Assembly (NCBI RefSeq): GCF_047302285.1
Contig: NZ_CP154845.1
Coordinates: 3,472,001-3,536,000 of the forward strand
Reading direction: 5' to 3'
DNA: 64,000 nt
Source: Robertmurraya sp047302285
Lineage (GTDB): Bacteria > Bacillota > Bacilli > Bacillales > Cytobacillaceae
Shown: piece by piece, positions 1 to 7,919 of the stretch
How the letters are laid out: each line of letters starts with the position of its first letter
Position numbering within the stretch: the first letter of the stretch is position 1
The notes under the pieces: model-generated
What the model was told of the DNA's origin: nothing
Databases searched by the model: none
The model's input: only the letters and a program-made list of their open reading frames with translations
Program-made: the position numbers and the translations under genes

Positions 1-153
1 CACGACCTCTGGCTTTTTCTCAAGTACAAGTTTAACAGCTTTATTTCCACTACATGCTTCTCCTACAATATCAATCTCTGGTTCCGTAATTAAGTAAGAT
101 ATAATCCCTTTTCTGACCATTTCGTGATCGTCAACAACTGCTACTTTGATCAT
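1..153 (-). CDS. liaR: LiaR-type response regulator, N-terminal part
   Basis: This is the N-terminal 51 residues of a NarL/LuxR-class response regulator; the rest lies beyond the window edge. The translation opens MIKVAVVDDHEMVRKG, which carries the acidic Asp pair of the receiver pocket and the typical D-H-E-M-V-R-K-G helix 1 of LiaR/VraR proteins. The ATG at 153 follows a GGAGGGG ribosome site that overlaps the end of the kinase gene, with the kinase stop codon only 3 bp upstream, so the two are translationally coupled. The family acts as the DNA-binding output of the LiaFSR envelope-stress system, phosphorylated by LiaS. The DNA-binding domain is not visible, so the subfamily is inferred from the neighbouring liaF and liaS genes. 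Confidence 0.85.
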   Translation of the reverse strand, partial: MIKVAVVDDHEMVRKGIISYLITEPEIDIVGEACSGNKAVKLVLEKKPEVV

Positions 154-156
154 TCC

Positions 157-1197
157 TTACCCCTCCCTAGTAGATGGTATGCGAATATCGATATATGTAC
201 CTTCATTTTCTTTTGAACGTATATTAAAAACTCCACCGACCTCTTCACATCGTTCACGCATCGTTTTGAGCCCATAGGATGCTACTCGGTCAATCGTCGG
301 ATCAAATCCTTTGCCATTATCAGCAATATACAAAGAGATATAATTCTCTTCCTCTGTTAAGGAAATCGTGATTTTAGATGCTTCGGCATGACGTAAAATA
401 TTCGAAAGAGCTTCTTGAATAATACGGAATAAGTGTTCTTCAGTTGCCTTTGAAATATGAACGATTTCATCAATGCTAGCTTGAAAGTCTAAATTCGTTT
501 TCCCTTTTAAATCTTGGATCAGCTTAATAACCCCGTCACAAAGACTATCATTACTAAGTTGAATAGGACGCAAATGTAGAAGCAGTGCTCTCATCTCACC
601 TTGTGCATTTGCAGCAATTTTTGAAATCTCTTCTAGCTGTGCCTTCGCCTTGTCTCTATTATTCTCAAATAATCGTAATGTGGCGGAAGACATCATGCTT
701 AAAGCAAATAACTGCTGACTGACCACATCATGTAGGTCACGAGCAAGCCTTTGTCTTTCTTCCATCACTACCGCAGCATGTGCTGACTGTGCCAATGATG
801 TTTTCGTATCTGCCAGCCTCTGCAATGAATGCTTCTGTTCCTCGATATAACCCGCTAAATGATTTAACTCTTCTGAAATAAGTCCGATTTCATCCTTTTC
901 ATTCACTTGGATGCGTTCAGAAACCTTTCCACTTCTTAAAGAAGAAATAAAGAGGAAAACATCCGTTAATCTTCCCTTTAGAAGTGAGCTTGATCGAAAC
1001 GCAAAATAGGCACCAACAAGTAAAAACACGAAAAGGACGATAAAGGAAAACCAAAAGATTGTTTCAATCGTTAATGTTGCAAAGTCTTGATTAAAAAGCA
1101 ATATTTGAAATCCAACAAACAGGATTAATGTATTTATAAAGGCCATCATCAAAAAGCTTTGTAAAAACGAATATCGAATGCTCGTTAATTTTTTCAT
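157..1197 (-). CDS. liaS: LiaS-type sensor histidine kinase
   Basis: The gene encodes a membrane sensor kinase of the HisKA_3/NarX class, 346 residues, close to the usual length of LiaS. Two membrane segments lie at about residues 13-35 and 47-67, followed by a HAMP-like linker. The phospho-acceptor His is about residue 156 in the RDLHDVVSQ motif. The ATPase domain has the N box QEALSNILRHA, the G1 box DNGKGFD and the YGLKTMRERC motif. I chose the ATG at 1197 because it follows GGAGCGAAGG and avoids overlap with liaF; a longer in-frame start at 1236 would overlap liaF. In the family this kinase is held inactive by LiaF and phosphorylates LiaR under cell-wall antibiotic stress. Confidence 0.92.
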   Translation of the reverse strand: MKKLTSIRYSFLQSFLMMAFINTLILFVGFQILLFNQDFATLTIETIFWFSFIVLFVFLLVGAYFAFRSSSLLKGRLTDVFLFISSLRSGKVSERIQVNEKDEIGLISEELNHLAGYIEEQKHSLQRLADTKTSLAQSAHAAVVMEERQRLARDLHDVVSQQLFALSMMSSATLRLFENNRDKAKAQLEEISKIAANAQGEMRALLLHLRPIQLSNDSLCDGVIKLIQDLKGKTNLDFQASIDEIVHISKATEEHLFRIIQEALSNILRHAEASKITISLTEEENYISLYIADNGKGFDPTIDRVASYGLKTMRERCEEVGGVFNIRSKENEGTYIDIRIPSTREG

Positions 1198-1207
1198 ACC
1201 TTCGCTC

Positions 1208-1996
1208 CTACACCTTATCAATTCGAATAGAACCAATCTTAATGTCTATCGTTATTTTTAATTTCCTCGTCGCTTCATCATAGTCCTGTGATTTATAGTA
1301 CATGCCCCTACTATTTAACGAATCTCCCTTATTATTAAAAATTCGAACATCCCCTATTTTCGAATGAGCTTGAATATTTACTGGAATATTCTCCGGAATA
1401 ATCATCTTCACATCCCCGACCCTTCCATTAATGACGATCTGCGTTTCTCGTTCTGGGATAAAAGCTTTACTAAAATCAAAGAAGTAGTCTCCAATTGAAT
1501 TGTTAAGTTCCATCGGTTCTAATGCCCAATTGCTATCTTTATAACTGACGTCTCCTATCCAACCACTAACTTTCTTTTTTTCTTGAAATTCACTACCATT
1601 GTCAGTTACAAATTCTTTATCTTTCGAGGATAGGTCTATATCAATTTTCAATGTACTATTTTTAAATAAAAGAGAAAGAGCAATGAGAATAATCAATACA
1701 GGCCAAAGCCTCCATACATCCATGAATTGTAACGAAATGACCTCAAATCTATCCAAAATTAATAGTGAAGAGAATAATAGTAATAGCGTACTAAAAGTGA
1801 ATTTCTTTCTCCCTTTACGCAGGAGATTTTTTAATAACATGCTTAAACCAATAATAAAAAGAAGAAAAGGATAAAAAACGACAAAAATTTCTTTCATTTC
1901 CATGGAAATGACACCAATATTGATTAATAGGAGAACAACTCCTAACGCTAGTAAAAATAAAGCAAATAAAGTTTGATTGATCGATTTATGCTTCAC
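1208..1996 (-). CDS. liaF: LiaF-type membrane inhibitor of the Lia system
   Basis: This 262-residue protein has about four N-terminal membrane segments (residues 8-28, 36-55, 68-85 and 93-112). A C-terminal domain of about 110 residues follows, rich in IGDV/IGD repeats, as in the LiaF C-terminal domain. The start is a GTG at 1996 preceded by AAGGGGA. LiaF is known in the family as the negative regulator that keeps LiaS inactive at the membrane. Gene order liaF-liaS-liaR with gaps of 10 and 3 bp supports one operon. The genes liaI, liaH and liaG, which precede liaF in B. subtilis, are absent here; the next gene upstream is divergent. Confidence 0.9.
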   Translation of the reverse strand: MKHKSINQTLFALFLLALGVVLLLINIGVISMEMKEIFVVFYPFLLFIIGLSMLLKNLLRKGRKKFTFSTLLLLFSSLLILDRFEVISLQFMDVWRLWPVLIILIALSLLFKNSTLKIDIDLSSKDKEFVTDNGSEFQEKKKVSGWIGDVSYKDSNWALEPMELNNSIGDYFFDFSKAFIPERETQIVINGRVGDVKMIIPENIPVNIQAHSKIGDVRIFNNKGDSLNSRGMYYKSQDYDEATRKLKITIDIKIGSIRIDKV

Positions 1997-2108
1997 AAGC
2001 TTCCCCTTCCTTCTTCCATACAGCGATCTGTTCTAATAACTCGAAGTAATCTTATTTATTAGTTTACTATTTTTTTCATAAATAAAAACAACCTATGGAT
2101 GTTTTTTT

Positions 2109-2136
2109 CTCCGTCTAGAGGCGGAGTTCTTTTTTT
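2109..2136 (+). terminator. Orphan intrinsic terminator upstream of the YhfA-like permease
   Basis: A 7-bp stem (CTCCGTC pairing with GGCGGAG, one G-U) closes a TAGA loop and is followed by a T-rich run. It points in the plus direction, yet no plus-strand gene ends before it; liaF starts divergently at 1996. It therefore ends either an unannotated short transcript starting near 2050 or forms a leader attenuator for the downstream permease. Confidence 0.6.
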
Positions 2137-2228
2137 ACGTATCCTCCGCACTCATTTCATTTTCCAACATATTCTGTTAACACATTCAGGGCAAATGCCC
2201 AATTAACTGATCATTAGGAGGAATGAAA

Positions 2229-3620
2229 ATGGGCGTTGAATTAACGGCGCTACATTGGATTTACGTCTTGGTCATATTCGTGATTATTGGATTTATGATC
2301 ATGCGGCGTGACACAACACTCGTTTGTATTGTTGGAATCTTTCTTATTGCGATAACTGCTACAGGTTCTATAAGTACATCTGTCAGTAGTATTTTTACAA
2401 GTTTTATTTATGCGATTACCGAACTTCTTTCGACCATTCTCGTGATCTCCATCATTGTCGCCATGAGTAAAACACTCACATCTACCGGAATAAATGATGT
2501 CATGATTTCTCCCTTTGCAAAATTTATCCGTACACCTGCGCTCGCTTACTGGACGATCGGGATTTTAATGATGGTTATTTCTTGGTTCTTTTGGCCATCA
2601 CCTGCTGTTGCTCTTTTAGGCGCAGTACTTCTTCCCGTTGCTTTAAGGGTCGGTTTGCCAGCTCTTGGTGTTGCCATGGCAATGAACTTGTTTGGGCACG
2701 GAATTGCCTTATCTGGAGACTTTATTATTCAAGCTGCACCAAAACTAACAGCAGATGCAGCTGGATTACCAGTTAGCGAGGTCCTCCAGGCAAGTATTCC
2801 TTTAGTGGCTGTCATGGGTGTTACGACGACAATTGCTGCCTTTTTCTTTTTAAAAAGGGATATGAAACTCGGGAAATTGACTGTCGATAGAAATACAGCA
2901 CTTCAAAAAACTCAAGACGAAAAAGAAAACCTACTCAGCACGAATCAAAAACGATTTTTTGCTCTTTTTGTTCCACTGTTATTTCTGTTAGATGTCGTTG
3001 CCATGTTTGTACTCGATTTATCAGGAGGAGATGCAACCGCTCTTGTAGGTGGAACAGCAATCTTTATCCTTCTCATGATCACACTCGTTAGTCATAAAAA
3101 TAAAGGACTTGAGAAAACAACGGCGTTTTTAGTGGAAGGGTTTCAATTTGGATTTAAAGTCTTTGTCCCTGTCATTCCTATTGCTGCTTTCTTCTATTTA
3201 GGAGATGCTGGTTTTTTTACAATTATCGGCGAGTTTTTACCAAGTAGTTCGGAAGGGATTGTCAATGATTTAGGGATTGCACTGGCTTCAGTTGTTCCAT
3301 TAAGCAAAGAAATTGGTGCTATTACGTTAACAACGGTTGGCGCCATTACAGGCTTGGATGGTTCAGGCTTTTCAGGGATCTCTCTTGCAGGCTCGATCGC
3401 CAATCTTTTTGCCCATTCGATCGGTGCAGGGGCTGCCACATTAACTGCTCTTGGGCAAATTTCTGCGATTTGGGTTGGCGGTGGAACTCTAGTTCCTTGG
3501 GCGCTGATTCCTGCAGCTGCCATCTGTAATGTTGACCCATTTGAACTAGCCCGTAAAAATTTATTACCCGTCACCATCGGGCTTGTAGTGACGACAATCG
3601 TAGCGATGTTTTTAATATAG
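2229..3620 (+). CDS. yhfA: YhfA-like polytopic permease
   Basis: This is an integral membrane protein of 463 residues with roughly 11-12 hydrophobic segments and almost no soluble domains except a charged loop at about 220-245. It resembles the ion-transporter-superfamily permeases (GntP/CitM-like), with glycine/alanine-rich re-entrant stretches in the middle and near the end. Its length and its proximity to yhaA match B. subtilis YhfA, whose substrate is not known to me. The start at 2229 is chosen because AGGAGG at 2216-2221 is 7 bases upstream; the ATG at 2223 would leave only one base. A weak hairpin follows at 3631. Substrate unassigned; a carboxylate or sugar acid is only a guess. Confidence 0.75.
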   Translation: MGVELTALHWIYVLVIFVIIGFMIMRRDTTLVCIVGIFLIAITATGSISTSVSSIFTSFIYAITELLSTILVISIIVAMSKTLTSTGINDVMISPFAKFIRTPALAYWTIGILMMVISWFFWPSPAVALLGAVLLPVALRVGLPALGVAMAMNLFGHGIALSGDFIIQAAPKLTADAAGLPVSEVLQASIPLVAVMGVTTTIAAFFFLKRDMKLGKLTVDRNTALQKTQDEKENLLSTNQKRFFALFVPLLFLLDVVAMFVLDLSGGDATALVGGTAIFILLMITLVSHKNKGLEKTTAFLVEGFQFGFKVFVPVIPIAAFFYLGDAGFFTIIGEFLPSSSEGIVNDLGIALASVVPLSKEIGAITLTTVGAITGLDGSGFSGISLAGSIANLFAHSIGAGAATLTALGQISAIWVGGGTLVPWALIPAAAICNVDPFELARKNLLPVTIGLVVTTIVAMFLI

Positions 3621-3630
3621 AAGAAAGGCA

Positions 3631-3660
3631 GGCCTCCAAAAAAGCTGGAGGTCTGTTACT
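3631..3660 (+). terminator. Probable terminator after the permease
   Basis: An 8-bp stem, GGCCTCCA with TGGAGGTC (one G-U), lies 10 bp after the stop codon. The trailing T stretch is weak, so termination may be incomplete and read into the lactonase gene. Confidence 0.5.
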
Positions 3661-3767
3661 GTACGGTTCGTTTGCAATTTAGTACACTAATGGGTATCAA
3701 GCCGTATGTTATTTATGGTGATGGTAAAAATAGTAAAGCGATTATTTCAGGAGATGGAGGAATACAT

Positions 3768-4814
3768 ATGACAAAATATACTGGATTTGTTGGTACATAT
3801 ACGAAAGGTGATAGTAAAGGCATCTATTCTTTTACATTAGATACCTCTCTTTCTAACATAACGGATGTTCAGGTAGCTGCTGAGCTGGAGAATCCTACTT
3901 ATTTAACCGTAAGTGAAAACAATCAATACATATACTCGGTCGTTAAAGATGGAGATGAAGGTGGAGTGGCCGCCCTTTCACTCGATCCACAATCAGGAGA
4001 ACTCACTCACTTAAATAAAGTGACCACGGCAGGATCACCTCCATGCCATGTAAGTGTTGGAAAGGAAAACAAAAATGTCTTCTCTGCCAATTATCACAAA
4101 GGGACGATTGAATCCTATTTGATAAATGAGGACGGAACCATTCTTCCTGCTGCTTCTGTTGCGGAACACCATGGTTCTGGTCCAGACCCTCGTCAGGAAA
4201 AACCTCACACCCATTACTCTGCTTTCACTCCAGATGAAAAGTTTGTCATTGCAGTGGAATTAGGGGTCGATAAAGTCTTTACCTATGAGATTTCAAATGG
4301 TGTCTTAAGGGAGAAAAAACAGCTAACCGTAAAAGCTGGAAGCGGTCCACGTCACATTGTCTTTCATCCGACTCAAAAATATGCCTATGTGATGACTGAA
4401 TTTAGCTCGGAAGTGATCGTTCTTACTTACAATGAAAAGGAAGGTAGTTTTACTGAAATTCAGTACATATCAACACTACCTGAAACCTTTAATGAAAATA
4501 ATCAAGGAAGTGCGATTCACATTTCCTCTGATGGGCGGTTTATTTATGCAGGAAATCGAGGCCATAATAGTATAGCTGTCTTCAGAGTGGACGAAGAAAA
4601 CGGAACGCTCACTTTTGTTGAGCATACAAACACCGAAGGAAATTGGCCAAGAGATTTTGTCCTTGACCCATCTGAAAAATTTATCGTTGCTTCTAATCAA
4701 GAATCAAGCAATCTTGTTCTCTTCGCTAGGGACACTGAAACAGGAAAACTAACACTTTTGCAATCCGATATTACAGTTCCAGACCCTGTTTGTGTAAAAT
4801 TTTTAAGTTATTAA
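3768..4814 (+). CDS. pgl: 6-phosphogluconolactonase family beta-propeller protein
   Basis: The 348-residue product looks like a seven-bladed beta-propeller lactonase of the YkgB/Pgl type, acting in the cytoplasm to hydrolyse 6-phosphogluconolactone in the pentose phosphate pathway. Recurrent blade motifs (YTK-KGIYSF, NPTYLTVS, GSGPRHIVFHP, HISSDGRFIYAGNRGHNSI, NWPRDFVLDP) run along the whole length, and the length is normal for the family. The ATG at 3768 is preceded by GATGGAGG at good spacing; a longer in-frame reading from 3672 has no ribosome site and overlaps the upstream hairpin region. The gene is monocistronic, closed by a strong terminator. Some family members act on other lactones, so the reaction is inferred. 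Confidence 0.85.
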   Translation: MTKYTGFVGTYTKGDSKGIYSFTLDTSLSNITDVQVAAELENPTYLTVSENNQYIYSVVKDGDEGGVAALSLDPQSGELTHLNKVTTAGSPPCHVSVGKENKNVFSANYHKGTIESYLINEDGTILPAASVAEHHGSGPDPRQEKPHTHYSAFTPDEKFVIAVELGVDKVFTYEISNGVLREKKQLTVKAGSGPRHIVFHPTQKYAYVMTEFSSEVIVLTYNEKEGSFTEIQYISTLPETFNENNQGSAIHISSDGRFIYAGNRGHNSIAVFRVDEENGTLTFVEHTNTEGNWPRDFVLDPSEKFIVASNQESSNLVLFARDTETGKLTLLQSDITVPDPVCVKFLSY

Positions 4815-4822
4815 TCGTTACG

Positions 4823-4848
4823 GGATGAGCGAAAAGCTCATCCTTTTT
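4823..4848 (+). terminator. Intrinsic terminator of the lactonase gene
   Basis: Perfect 8-bp stem GGATGAGC / GCTCATCC with a GAAAA loop followed by five T, 8 bp after the stop codon. Confidence 0.9.
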
Positions 4849-4947
4849 AATTTCCCTTCTATTCGCATAACCTCTGCTTAAATTAGTCATTTATTGGATA
4901 TTTTATATAAGTAATGGAGATTATTTAAGATTGAGGTGGAAACATTC

Positions 4948-5409
4948 ATGACATCAAAACACAAAATATTCAACCTAATAATCCTCATCACTCCATGGCT
5001 GTCGTTATTATTTTATGGCAAGCGTGATTTTAAGCGGTATGCTGTTTCAGGAGTGACAATCGCGATTTTTGAGACGGTAAATCATTGGTATGGAAATCGT
5101 AAGAAATGGTGGAATTTCATTGAAAAACCAAGAAATTTTTTCAGAGATGAACTTCCCTTTGATCTTGGGATTTACATGCCCTTATCGATGTGGATATTTA
5201 AAATTTCACGAGGTAGCTTTGTAAAATTTGTCATGATTAATGCGGTAGCAAATGCTCTTTTTGCTTTTATTGGTATGGACTTGTTAAAAAAGTTTAAAAT
5301 CGTTGGTCTTTATCGTTTCAGCCGCACACAATTCTTTCTCTATTTACACTATAAAGTTTATATCTTATATGCAGTGCAGTACTTAGTTGATAAATGGAGA
5401 AATAGATAA
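4948..5409 (+). CDS. Small conserved membrane protein, unknown function
   Basis: This 153-residue protein is basic and aromatic-rich, with hydrophobic segments near residues 9-23, 32-44, 79-90, 95-112 and 130-145. I do not recognise a named family. Notable features are the clustered Trp/Lys stretch NRKKWWNFIEKPRNFF and a conserved-looking ELPFDLGIYMP segment between the second and third helices. The ATG at 4948 is selected because GAGGTGGA ends 7 bases upstream; a GTG at 4936 overlaps that ribosome site. It stands alone between two terminators, so it has its own promoter. Similar small membrane proteins with this layout are common in Bacillus; no role can be assigned. Confidence 0.7.
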   Translation: MTSKHKIFNLIILITPWLSLLFYGKRDFKRYAVSGVTIAIFETVNHWYGNRKKWWNFIEKPRNFFRDELPFDLGIYMPLSMWIFKISRGSFVKFVMINAVANALFAFIGMDLLKKFKIVGLYRFSRTQFFLYLHYKVYILYAVQYLVDKWRNR

Positions 5410-5435
5410 GGAAGCAAATCTCGCTTCCTTTTTTT
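5410..5435 (+). terminator. Intrinsic terminator of the small membrane protein gene
   Basis: Perfect 6-bp stem GGAAGC / GCTTCC with an AAATCTC loop, extended by flanking AA/TT, then seven T, directly at the stop codon. Confidence 0.9.
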
Positions 5436-5527
5436 CGTGCCCCAAAATAAATCGTAAGCCATCTTTCAATACTTCTGTTATAATTATCGCAATAGACTAA
5501 ATTTTTATATAACAAGGAGTGTTGAGA

Positions 5528-6721
5528 ATGATCAATGAGTTATTTTCAAAGCTAGAAGGTTATTATGATGAAATGGTCTCGATTAGACGCTATTTGCATC
5601 AAAATCCGGAACTCTCTTTTAAGGAAGTCAATACAGCCAATTACATTAAAAGCTATTATGAAAATTTAGGAATTGAAGTAAAAGGCAATGTTGGTGGCAA
5701 TGGGGTTGTGGCAAAAATTTACGGTGGCAAGCCTGGACAAACGATCGCCCTTCGTGCCGATTTTGACGCTCTTCCAATTCAAGAAGAAAACGATGTACCA
5801 TATAAATCTCTTAATCCTGGCGTCATGCATGCTTGCGGACATGACGGTCATACGGCGACACTACTAGTGCTCGCAAAAGTCTTACATGAACTAAAGGATG
5901 AGTTGGAAGGTACATATGTCATGATTCATCAACATGCTGAAGAATATGCACCAGGTGGCGCGATTTCCATGATTAAAGACGGTTGCTTAGATGGAGTTGA
6001 CGTGATTTTCGGAACACATCTTTGGGCAAGTGAACCTACTGGAAAAATCCAATACCGAACTGGTCCGATTATGGCTGCCGCTGACCGTTTTGAAATCCAG
6101 ATCCAAGGTCAAGGTGGACATGGGGCACAACCGCATAAAACGAAGGATTCTGTCGTCATTGCTTCTCAACTCGTTCTTAATCTACAACAAATTGTCAGTC
6201 GCCGAGTGAACCCTGTTGATTCAGCCGTCATCTCTGTTGGTTCTTTTGTTGCTGAGAATGCCTTTAATGTCATTGCGGATAAAGCGAAACTAGTTGGTAC
6301 GGTAAGAACCTTTAAAGAAGATGTCCGTACTTTTATCGAAAATGAGATTGAAAGAGTCGTCAAAGGAACATGTCTTGCTGCTGACTGCGATTATTCGTAT
6401 GAATTTAACCGAGGCTATCCAGCCGTCGTGAATCATGCAGAGGAAACAGATTTTCTTGTGGAATGCGTTAAGTCGATCCCTTCTGTCCAAACGGTGGAGG
6501 AAGCGGAACTCCAAATGGGTGGAGAAGATTTTGCCTACTATTTGCAGCATGTAAAAGGGACATTCTTCTTCACAGGCGCAAGACCAGAAGGCGTACCTGT
6601 AGCTTATCCGCATCACCATCCTAAATTCGATATCGATGAAAAAGCGTTATTAGTGGCTGCAAAGGCATTAGGTTCAGCTGCCCTGACATATAAGGCTCAG
6701 AAAAAAGAAGTTTCATTATAA
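5528..6721 (+). CDS. yhaA: M20-family amidohydrolase (YhaA)
   Basis: This 397-residue metal-dependent amidohydrolase belongs to the IAL/HipO branch of peptidase family M20, and it matches the length and location of B. subtilis YhaA. Visible motifs are IRRYLHQNPELSF near the start, LRADFDALP, HACGHDGHTA (metal ligands), IHQHAEE (catalytic Glu pair) and GGEDFAYY near the end. Such enzymes remove acyl groups from N-acyl amino acids or amino acid conjugates in the cytoplasm; the precise substrate is not visible. AAGGAGT at 5515 sets the ATG at 5528 and excludes the GTG at 5519. The gene is monocistronic and closed by a terminator. Confidence 0.88.
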   Translation: MINELFSKLEGYYDEMVSIRRYLHQNPELSFKEVNTANYIKSYYENLGIEVKGNVGGNGVVAKIYGGKPGQTIALRADFDALPIQEENDVPYKSLNPGVMHACGHDGHTATLLVLAKVLHELKDELEGTYVMIHQHAEEYAPGGAISMIKDGCLDGVDVIFGTHLWASEPTGKIQYRTGPIMAAADRFEIQIQGQGGHGAQPHKTKDSVVIASQLVLNLQQIVSRRVNPVDSAVISVGSFVAENAFNVIADKAKLVGTVRTFKEDVRTFIENEIERVVKGTCLAADCDYSYEFNRGYPAVVNHAEETDFLVECVKSIPSVQTVEEAELQMGGEDFAYYLQHVKGTFFFTGARPEGVPVAYPHHHPKFDIDEKALLVAAKALGSAALTYKAQKKEVSL

Positions 6722-6731
6722 TGCTATTGGT

Positions 6732-6759
6732 GAAGAGGCCTTTGAGGTCTCTTCTTTTT
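6732..6759 (+). terminator. Intrinsic terminator of yhaA
   Basis: Nine-base arms GAAGAGGCC and GGTCTCTTC (one G-U pair), loop TTTGA, then five T. Confidence 0.9.
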
Positions 6760-6870
6760 GATCAAAAACGGAAACCCAAAATATAAACGATAGTAGATAT
6801 GATGACACCGCCCTATAATTCGGACGATTCTACTTGAATTCGAAACTTTTATGACCTATTATAACTATTT

Positions 6871-6933
6871 TTGACAAATTTTTTAGAATTTTTAAAATAA
6901 ATAGTTTACAAAAATAGGAAACTACTATATGAT
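6871..6933 (+). promoter_or_regulatory. Two sigma-A type promoters for the peptide/ABC operon
   Basis: Two candidates lie in tandem: TTGACA at 6871 with TAAAAT 16 bases downstream, and TTTACA at 6905 with TATGAT exactly 17 bases downstream at 6928. Both are close to the consensus and sit 40-80 bp before the peptide start codon, in very AT-rich DNA. The doubled promoter suggests strong expression of the peptide gene. Confidence 0.65.
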
Positions 6934-6976
6934 GATTTTGGGATTGCAATCACCTAATATTTGGAGGTTATAAAAC

Positions 6977-7171
6977 ATGTTCAAAAAACTAATGTTTGGA
7001 TTTAGCCTAATAAATGCCAGCAGTAATAGTAATTCTATGAAATATTCATATCGCTACAGTTCTAGCGCTCCATATGAAATTTACAAACCTGAAATTCGTA
7101 TTGAAGACGCAAGTGGTCACCTTCATATCGCAAGTGGTACAGTTATTAAATATCTAACTAAACCATTATAA
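6977..7171 (+). CDS. 64-residue peptide encoded upstream of an ABC exporter
   Basis: The product is a 64-residue, Ser/Tyr/Lys-rich, cysteine-free peptide that I do not recognise. It opens with a short basic-hydrophobic stretch (MFKKLMFGFSL) followed by an Asn/Ser-rich segment, a YSYRYSSS patch and a C-terminal half with ASGHLHIASGT. There is no clear lipobox and no double-Gly leader. A strong GGAGG site ends 7-9 bases before the ATG, and two good promoters lie upstream, so it is very likely expressed. A hairpin after the stop separates it from the ATPase gene, a layout typical of peptides made in excess of their transporter. It could be an exported signalling or antimicrobial peptide, or a small accessory subunit; this is inference. 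Confidence 0.65.
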   Translation: MFKKLMFGFSLINASSNSNSMKYSYRYSSSAPYEIYKPEIRIEDASGHLHIASGTVIKYLTKPL

Positions 7172-7196
7172 TTTTCATCAAATTTATTCAATTAAG

Positions 7197-7224
7197 ACTG
7201 TTCACTTAAAATGTGGACAGTTTT
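7197..7224 (+). terminator. Leaky hairpin between the peptide and ABC transporter genes
   Basis: Nine-base arms ACTGTTCAC and GTGGACAGT (one G-U pair) enclose TTAAAAT, followed by only three or four T. The short tail predicts partial read-through, so the peptide message should outnumber the transporter message. Confidence 0.7.
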
Positions 7225-7244
7225 CATAAGGAGGCTTGTGATTA

Positions 7245-7919
7245 ATGAGTATTATCCATTTAGAAAATGTTGAGGTTGAATACAACGGTATTCACACCGT
7301 ACATGCCCTTAAAGGAGTTTCTTTATCCATCGAAAAAGGCGAGTGGATTACCATATTGGGTCCATCTGGTTCTGGTAAAACGACTCTATTAAATATAATT
7401 GGTGGTATGGAACGTTCCACATCAGGAGAAGTGAGAATATCAGACACAGAACTAGCTCAGCTTTCTGATGATCATCTTCAAAATTTCCGCCGAGATAAAA
7501 TCGGATTCATTTTTCAAAATTATAGGCTCTTGGAACAATTCACCGTGCTTGAAAATGTGATGCTTCCTCAGTGGCCCTATAAACCGAAAAAAGAAATTGA
7601 AACAAGAGCTACTGAAATGTTAACTCAATTAGGAATGATCCATCGCTTGCATCATTTGCCAGGCGAGTTATCTGGTGGAGAAAAGCAGAGAACAGCGATT
7701 GCGAGAGCGATGGTACACTCTCCTGAAATATTACTCTGTGATGAACCAACAGGAAATTTAGATCGTGAAAATCGAGATAATGTTTTATCCTGCTTGAATG
7801 ATTTAAAACAAGACGGAATGACAATTATCCTAGTTACTCACGACGAGGAAATCGCAAGCTTCGGCGATCAAATTCTCTATTTACGAGATGGAATTCTGAA
7901 AGAGAGGATTAGAACATGA
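7245..7919 (+). CDS. ABC transporter ATPase, MacB/LolD type
   Basis: This 224-residue cytoplasmic ATPase belongs to the family that pairs with FtsX-type permeases. It has Walker A GPSGSGKTT, the Q loop FIFQNYRLL, the signature LSGGEKQRTAIARA, Walker B ILLCDEPTGNLD and the switch His in VTHDEE. It starts at an ATG 10 bases after AAGGAGG, and its stop overlaps the permease start (ATGA), so the two subunits are co-translated. The LolD/MacB/YknY group powers mechanotransmission, peptide export or lipid/peptide sensing rather than classical import. Together with the upstream peptide gene the likely role is peptide export, self-protection or sensing. Confidence 0.9.
   Translation: MSIIHLENVEVEYNGIHTVHALKGVSLSIEKGEWITILGPSGSGKTTLLNIIGGMERSTSGEVRISDTELAQLSDDHLQNFRRDKIGFIFQNYRLLEQFTVLENVMLPQWPYKPKKEIETRATEMLTQLGMIHRLHHLPGELSGGEKQRTAIARAMVHSPEILLCDEPTGNLDRENRDNVLSCLNDLKQDGMTIILVTHDEEIASFGDQILYLRDGILKERIRT

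Noticed and set aside
3194..3577. Minus-strand frame inside the YhfA-like permease gene
   Set aside because: It is antisense to a clear membrane-protein gene, lacks a ribosome site and has no recognisable residues.
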